Origin: an uncultured Clostridia bacterium | GTDB taxonomy: Bacteria; Bacillota; Clostridia; Christensenellales; UBA1242 | Direction: 5' to 3' | DNA length: 64,000 bases | Assembly: GCA_930971385.1 (NCBI GenBank) | Contig: CAKNGB010000005.1 | Location: forward strand, 24,228-88,227 | Shown here: piece by piece, positions 38,801 through 44,800 of the stretch | How the letters are laid out: the number at the start of each line of letters is the position of its first letter | How positions within the stretch are numbered: position 1 is the stretch's first letter | Translations under genes and position numbers: made by a program | Notes under the pieces: generated by a model | What the model was told of the DNA's origin: nothing | Seen by the model: the letters and a program-made list of their open reading frames with translations, nothing else | Databases searched by the model: none

Positions 38801-41800
38801 AGGCCAAATCAGCGTTTCTGGAACAATGAACAGTGAGGACGGAATCACTGTGACTGTTACCTACACCGCTCGCACATTCACTCTTACCTACGACTATATG
38901 GATGAGGGTGGCTCGTCAACAGCAGTTAAGTTTGACTATGACAATGTGACCGTCACCTACGACTTAACTTATGGCAACGCAACGGCTGAGGATGTTGGAG
39001 AGGTTGGTTTAGGCAAACCAAATCGCCAGGGTTATACCTTTGCTGGCTGGTGGACAAGCGAAACTTATCAAAACGGCACAGAGATAACAAACTCCGACAC
39101 CGTGAAGATAACTTCAAACATCACAATCTATGCTCGTTGGACGCCAAATCAAACGGCATACACAATAACCTATCTCTTTGAAAGCCTTGATTCATCAACC
39201 ATATATGAACCAAATGCGACCTATGGAAACATCACAGATGTGACAGCAGAAACAGACTCGCAAATCACTGATGAAATGGTTAGAGCAATCACTGCTGAGC
39301 GTTATCCAAACATCGTTGGCTTCACATATAGTTATGCTGAAACGGCAACTGTAAACGCTGACGGCTCCACAGTTATCACTGTTTACATGACAAGAGATTA
39401 CAACACCTTAACCTTAACATTTGATGAAGGTATCGACTCCTTCACCGCAAGCATTGCAAGCGAAAACATCGCTGAAGGGCAACAAGCAACCTTCTATTTG
39501 AGGTCAACTGGCGATAACACATACAGCGTACGTTTCGGCGCAGTTGTCACACTCGACTATGAGATTTCAAATGCTGGTTATGAATTTGGCGAATATTCAA
39601 CAACAAGCGCAATATCCATCGACGCTGACACCTTCACAATGATTGATGAAAATGTTTCCATTAGGGCAACTGTGAATGCAAGAGAGTTCACAATCACATA
39701 TCACAGAAACTATGATGCTGACGACATAGAAACCACAACACAAACAGGCTTCTACAACACAACTCTTAACCTTCTTGGAGATGACACTTTCACTCGCGAA
39801 GGATATGACTTCTTAGGCTGGGCAACAACAAGAGAACAAGCAGAAGAGGGTAAATATTCGTATGCTGGAAACGCACCTTACACAATGACTGAATATGCTC
39901 CTGGCTTTGACCTTTATGCAGTTTGGTCAGCAGACGCACTCACATTTGTTGTTCATTATGACAGAGGTATCAATGGCGACGAAATCGTGCTTAGAGTTAA
40001 CGGCTCTGTTAGAGATGTTGACACAATTTCAAGGCTTAACTATGACGACGCGATTGAAATCGACCTCACAAATGCTGTTATGCCTGGCTATAATTTTGCA
40101 GGTGTTACAAGCACTGGCACAGCAGTGACAAACGACACTGGAACACTTATCTATCGCATAGACGCACTTAATGAAAACACCGAGATTAACATCACAACAA
40201 CTCCAAAGACTGATGCTCAAATCTTAGTGATTTACGCACAAAGAAATGTTGAGGACACAGCCTATGTGGAAGTTGAAAGAACAATTTTAGACGGCGCAGA
40301 AACTGGACACATCATCGACCCTGACTACATCATTCAACTTGAGCGCGCAAATGACGGAGTTGTTTCCTATAACGGTTTCCAACGCTCTTCCATTTCCGAC
40401 AGTTTAACTGGTGGCTCTGCAACCTTTGAAGTTATCTACAACAACAATATTGCAGAAAGCGAAGAGGGCACCTATTCCACAGTTTATGTGCTTTACAACA
40501 GATTCCACTATAACTTAACACTTCAATCTGCTGGCGACACAGAAGGACTTGACGGCGAACTCACAGCAAACGGTGTTGTTGAAGGAAGCGTTATCAATCT
40601 TGGCACATACTACTCAGTTCTTTATGGCGCTGAGGTAAGGCTTAACATCACGCTTCAAGAAGGTTATCATATTGAATCCTTCACAATCACAGCAACACGC
40701 ACAACCAACACTGGCATTGCAAATGCCTATGCTGGACTTGATGGCGATTCAATTGAACTCACCTTTAACAGTGAAGATAACGGCTATTATATCGGCGATG
40801 TTAGATTGTTCACCTTGACGGCTGATGCCGAAAACGGCGGATATCTTCTGACCTCTATGCCAGACTTTGACTTAGACATCACAGTGAACATTGAAGTTAA
40901 CACCTTTGAAGTTTACTACTATAACTTCTATAATGACGAAGTTCAAGCAACAAGTGGGCCAGAAACGGCAACTTATGGGCAAGAATACACAATTAAATAT
41001 ATTAGCAATTTCGATGGCTGGAACCTTGAGGGATATGAGTTCTTAGGTTGGGCAACAAGCGAAGAAGATGCACTAATTAAGCGCGTAACTTATAGCTATG
41101 CTGATGAAAACGACATCACAATCACCTTTGGTAATGCTCCACTTAACCTCTATGCAGTTTGGTCGGCAGGCAATTCAACCTACACCGTTCAATACTACAC
41201 ACAATCAATTGTTGACGGCGAGCTCACATACTCGCTCAGCGAAACCGATGAAGATCTATCTTACACAACCGACGCAGTTGTCACAATCGATGGCAATAAG
41301 TATCTTGAAACTGGATATGTTCTTAACACAGGAGCTTCCACTCTTTCAGGTCAAGTGACAGCAGACGGCACGCTTGTTTTGAAAGTTTACTATGACCTTA
41401 ACTACTTCACACTCACAATAATCGGCGACACACACTTCTCACAAATCAGTGCAACTGGCGCGTTTATGAGAAGCGGAAACTTTGAAGACAATACTTTCAC
41501 AGCCGAAGTGCTTTACACCTCATCGGTGACAATCGGCACTCCACAAATGGTTATCGGCTATGAATTCGACTCTTGGACATCGTCAGATGTGACATTAACG
41601 GCTAACTCCTTCACAATGCCTGCTGGCAATGTGACCGTGAACGGCACTTCAAAGGCTAGGACTTTCACAATCACATTTGAAGGCAATGGCGGAACAGCTG
41701 AAGGCGACGGAGCAACAACATCCTACACTCAAACCTTTGAGTATCTTGAGACAGCAAACCTTACGGCTAACAGATTTATCAATGCTGGCTACACCTTCTC

Positions 41801-44800
41801 TAACTGGACAATAACAATAAATGAAGTTCCAGAAGAATTTGATAATGGCGATTCGTTCACCTTTAACTATCTTGAAAATCTGACCGCAGTTGCAAACTGG
41901 ACTGCAAACACCAACACAGAGTTCACAATTGTTGTTAGCGTTCAAGATAAAGACGGCACAACAAACGAAAAAGAAATCACTTTGACTGGCACAACTGGCG
42001 AAGAGATAACCGAAGAGGATGCACTTGACGCTTTGATTGAAGCGCTTCAAGACACCTCAATCGGCGACCAAATTGAAAACGAACATCTTGGCTTCACCTT
42101 TGGTGGATTTGGTGAACAAGACCTCACAATCAACGGAGACGGCTCAACAGAAATCACCGTGTCCTTCACAAGAAACACAATTTCATATAACTTTGAAATT
42201 GGCACAGGGGTAGATAGAATTGAAGTTTCCTACACTTCAGCTGACGACTTCTCAACGCAACAATTCACATATTCTGGCGAAGGCGAAAACAGTATTGAAA
42301 CCGTGTTTGGCACAGATATCACAATCACTGCTTACTTTGCAGATGGCTATGTGTTCGGTGCGTTCACAGAAGAAGATAGCGATTCTATCATTAACACTTG
42401 GACAGAGGAAGATATTGACGCAAACACCTTAACCACCAATAGTGGCACAGAAAGCGGACATACCTTCACTGTGGAAAGTGAAACAGATGTTTATAAGGTT
42501 ATCTATCACGACAACTTCAAAGAAACAGATGCAACAAACGACTCGCAAGAAGTTCATTATCTTGCATCCTTCTCGCTCACAGCAGTTTCAAGGCTCTTCA
42601 CACACACTGGCTACACCTTCACTGGCTGGGCATTAGAGGCAGAAGGCGAAGTTGAATATGCGGATATGGCAGACATTCCTGCATACACTTGGACAGAGGA
42701 CCTCAACCTCTATGCAGTTTGGTCGGCTAATTCCTACACCATCAACTTCTCTTCACCAAACTCTCCAGAAAGCGAGTCTATGGACCCAATTCCAACAAGA
42801 TATGATGTTCTCACAGAGCTTACCGAAAACATCTTCACTCGCGAGGGATATTACTTTGTTGGCTGGGCATTATCGTCTGGTGGCGAGAGTGTTGTTCAAA
42901 CCGTGGCAACAGTAAGCGAAATCAATCTCGACACAGACAGCGGAGTCTTCTATGTTGAAGATGAACAAACCTATTATGCTTATAACCTTACAAGTGATGT
43001 TGACGGAAACGAAACACTCTATCCTGTTTGGGAAACCGTTTACTATAACATCGTGCTTCACGCAAACGAAGACGACACAATAACTCCTGTTAGACTTGAA
43101 CATATTGCATACGAAGAGATATACACAATTCCAGCATTCACCGATTCAAGATTCACCGACTTTGTTAACAAGGGCTTCGTGTTCGCTGGTTGGTATAGAG
43201 AGATTGAAAGCGTAGAGGGAGAACCAACTCGTCAAGATTATCCACTCGACGAAACCGAAACGCTGGAAGTTTCAAAATTGACCTTGAATAACAACGAGGA
43301 TGTTCACTTCTATGTGATTTGGTCAGCAGGCGAAGTTGACGTTCAAGTTAAGATTGTTCTTCAATCAACCAAGGGCGAATACGATGAAGAAATTGTGAAA
43401 AATGTTATCGATGTTGACGACATTGAAACCACTGCTGAAACTGGCACAGTGATCAATTCTCAATATATTTACGATAACTTCATTTCAGGCTCGCGTTACG
43501 ACAGCATGGAAGGCTTCCACTATGATTCTTCCGAGCAAGACTCTCAAACCGTTTCCTATGACGGCACAACTGAAATTAGAGTTTACTTTGCAAGAGAAAG
43601 ATATAACATCTACATCTCAATTGGAACAGGAATTGAAAGCGCAGAAATAACGACTGACGCTTTCCACCTTGAAGAAGAACTTGAAGAGGGCGAAGAAGGC
43701 TACTTGAAATATAGTGCATACTTTGGCGACAGCGTCACCTTCACAGCAACACCTATTGCTGGATACAACACACCAGTGTTCATGTATAGTGGCTCGCCAA
43801 TTGAAGGCGGAGTGCTTGCAAGTATGCCAGCAGAAGATGTTTATGTGACAGTGACCGCTCAACCTAACACCAACACACCATTCAACATTGAAATCTACCT
43901 TGCAGACGAAAATGGCGAATATGTTGAGACTGGAGAAACAACATACAAAACAACTGGCACTGGCACAACAGACGCTCCAATCGACACAGCAAGTGCAAGA
44001 AGAATTGTTGAAGCTTACTTACAAGGTCAAAGTGTTGACTTGTCGCTTTATGTCACCGACGGAGAAGATTATGGTGACGACGACAACATCATCTCTGCCG
44101 ACGGCTCAACCACAATTAGATTCTACTATGACAGACAAACCTATCTTGTTTCCTTTGCTTCTAATTCTCCTGCAGGTTTAGAGCAAGTTCCTGAAAACAC
44201 TTCATATAGGTGGGGAAGTGAGGTTTCCGTGGAAGTTGAAGTTTCTCTTGGCTACTCGCTTAACTCCTTCACTGCAACCGACGAAGAAGGCGAACCAATT
44301 GAAGACTTAATTCACCAAAGCGGAACAAATCCATACACAATTTCGTTCACAATGCCAACTAATGCGTTCACAATCAACATCAACATCTCTGCAAACACCA
44401 ACACTTCCTACACTGTTGTTTACAGATTTAGAACGGCAGACGGCTCTGGCTTTGAAGAAGGAATGGATATTCCAATCACAAAACAAGGCACAACCGATGC
44501 ACTACTTACTGAGGATATGATTGGCTATGTTGAGGGTATGACCGTTTCCGACCGTCCAGGCTACTTTGCAGTTGGCACATCCTTAACAGAAACTCCTGCT
44601 TACATTGCAGGCGACGGCTCAACTGTGGTTTACATCTACTTTGCTCGTCAAGACCATAAATTAACCTTATCACTTGTTGATGCGAATAGTGGTATCTTAA
44701 CCGACACAATTGAAGTTCGCTTAGACGGCACATACACTCAACCAATTTCTTCCTACACCTATAACATCTATCAAGGGCAACAAGTTCAAATCTCCTTTGA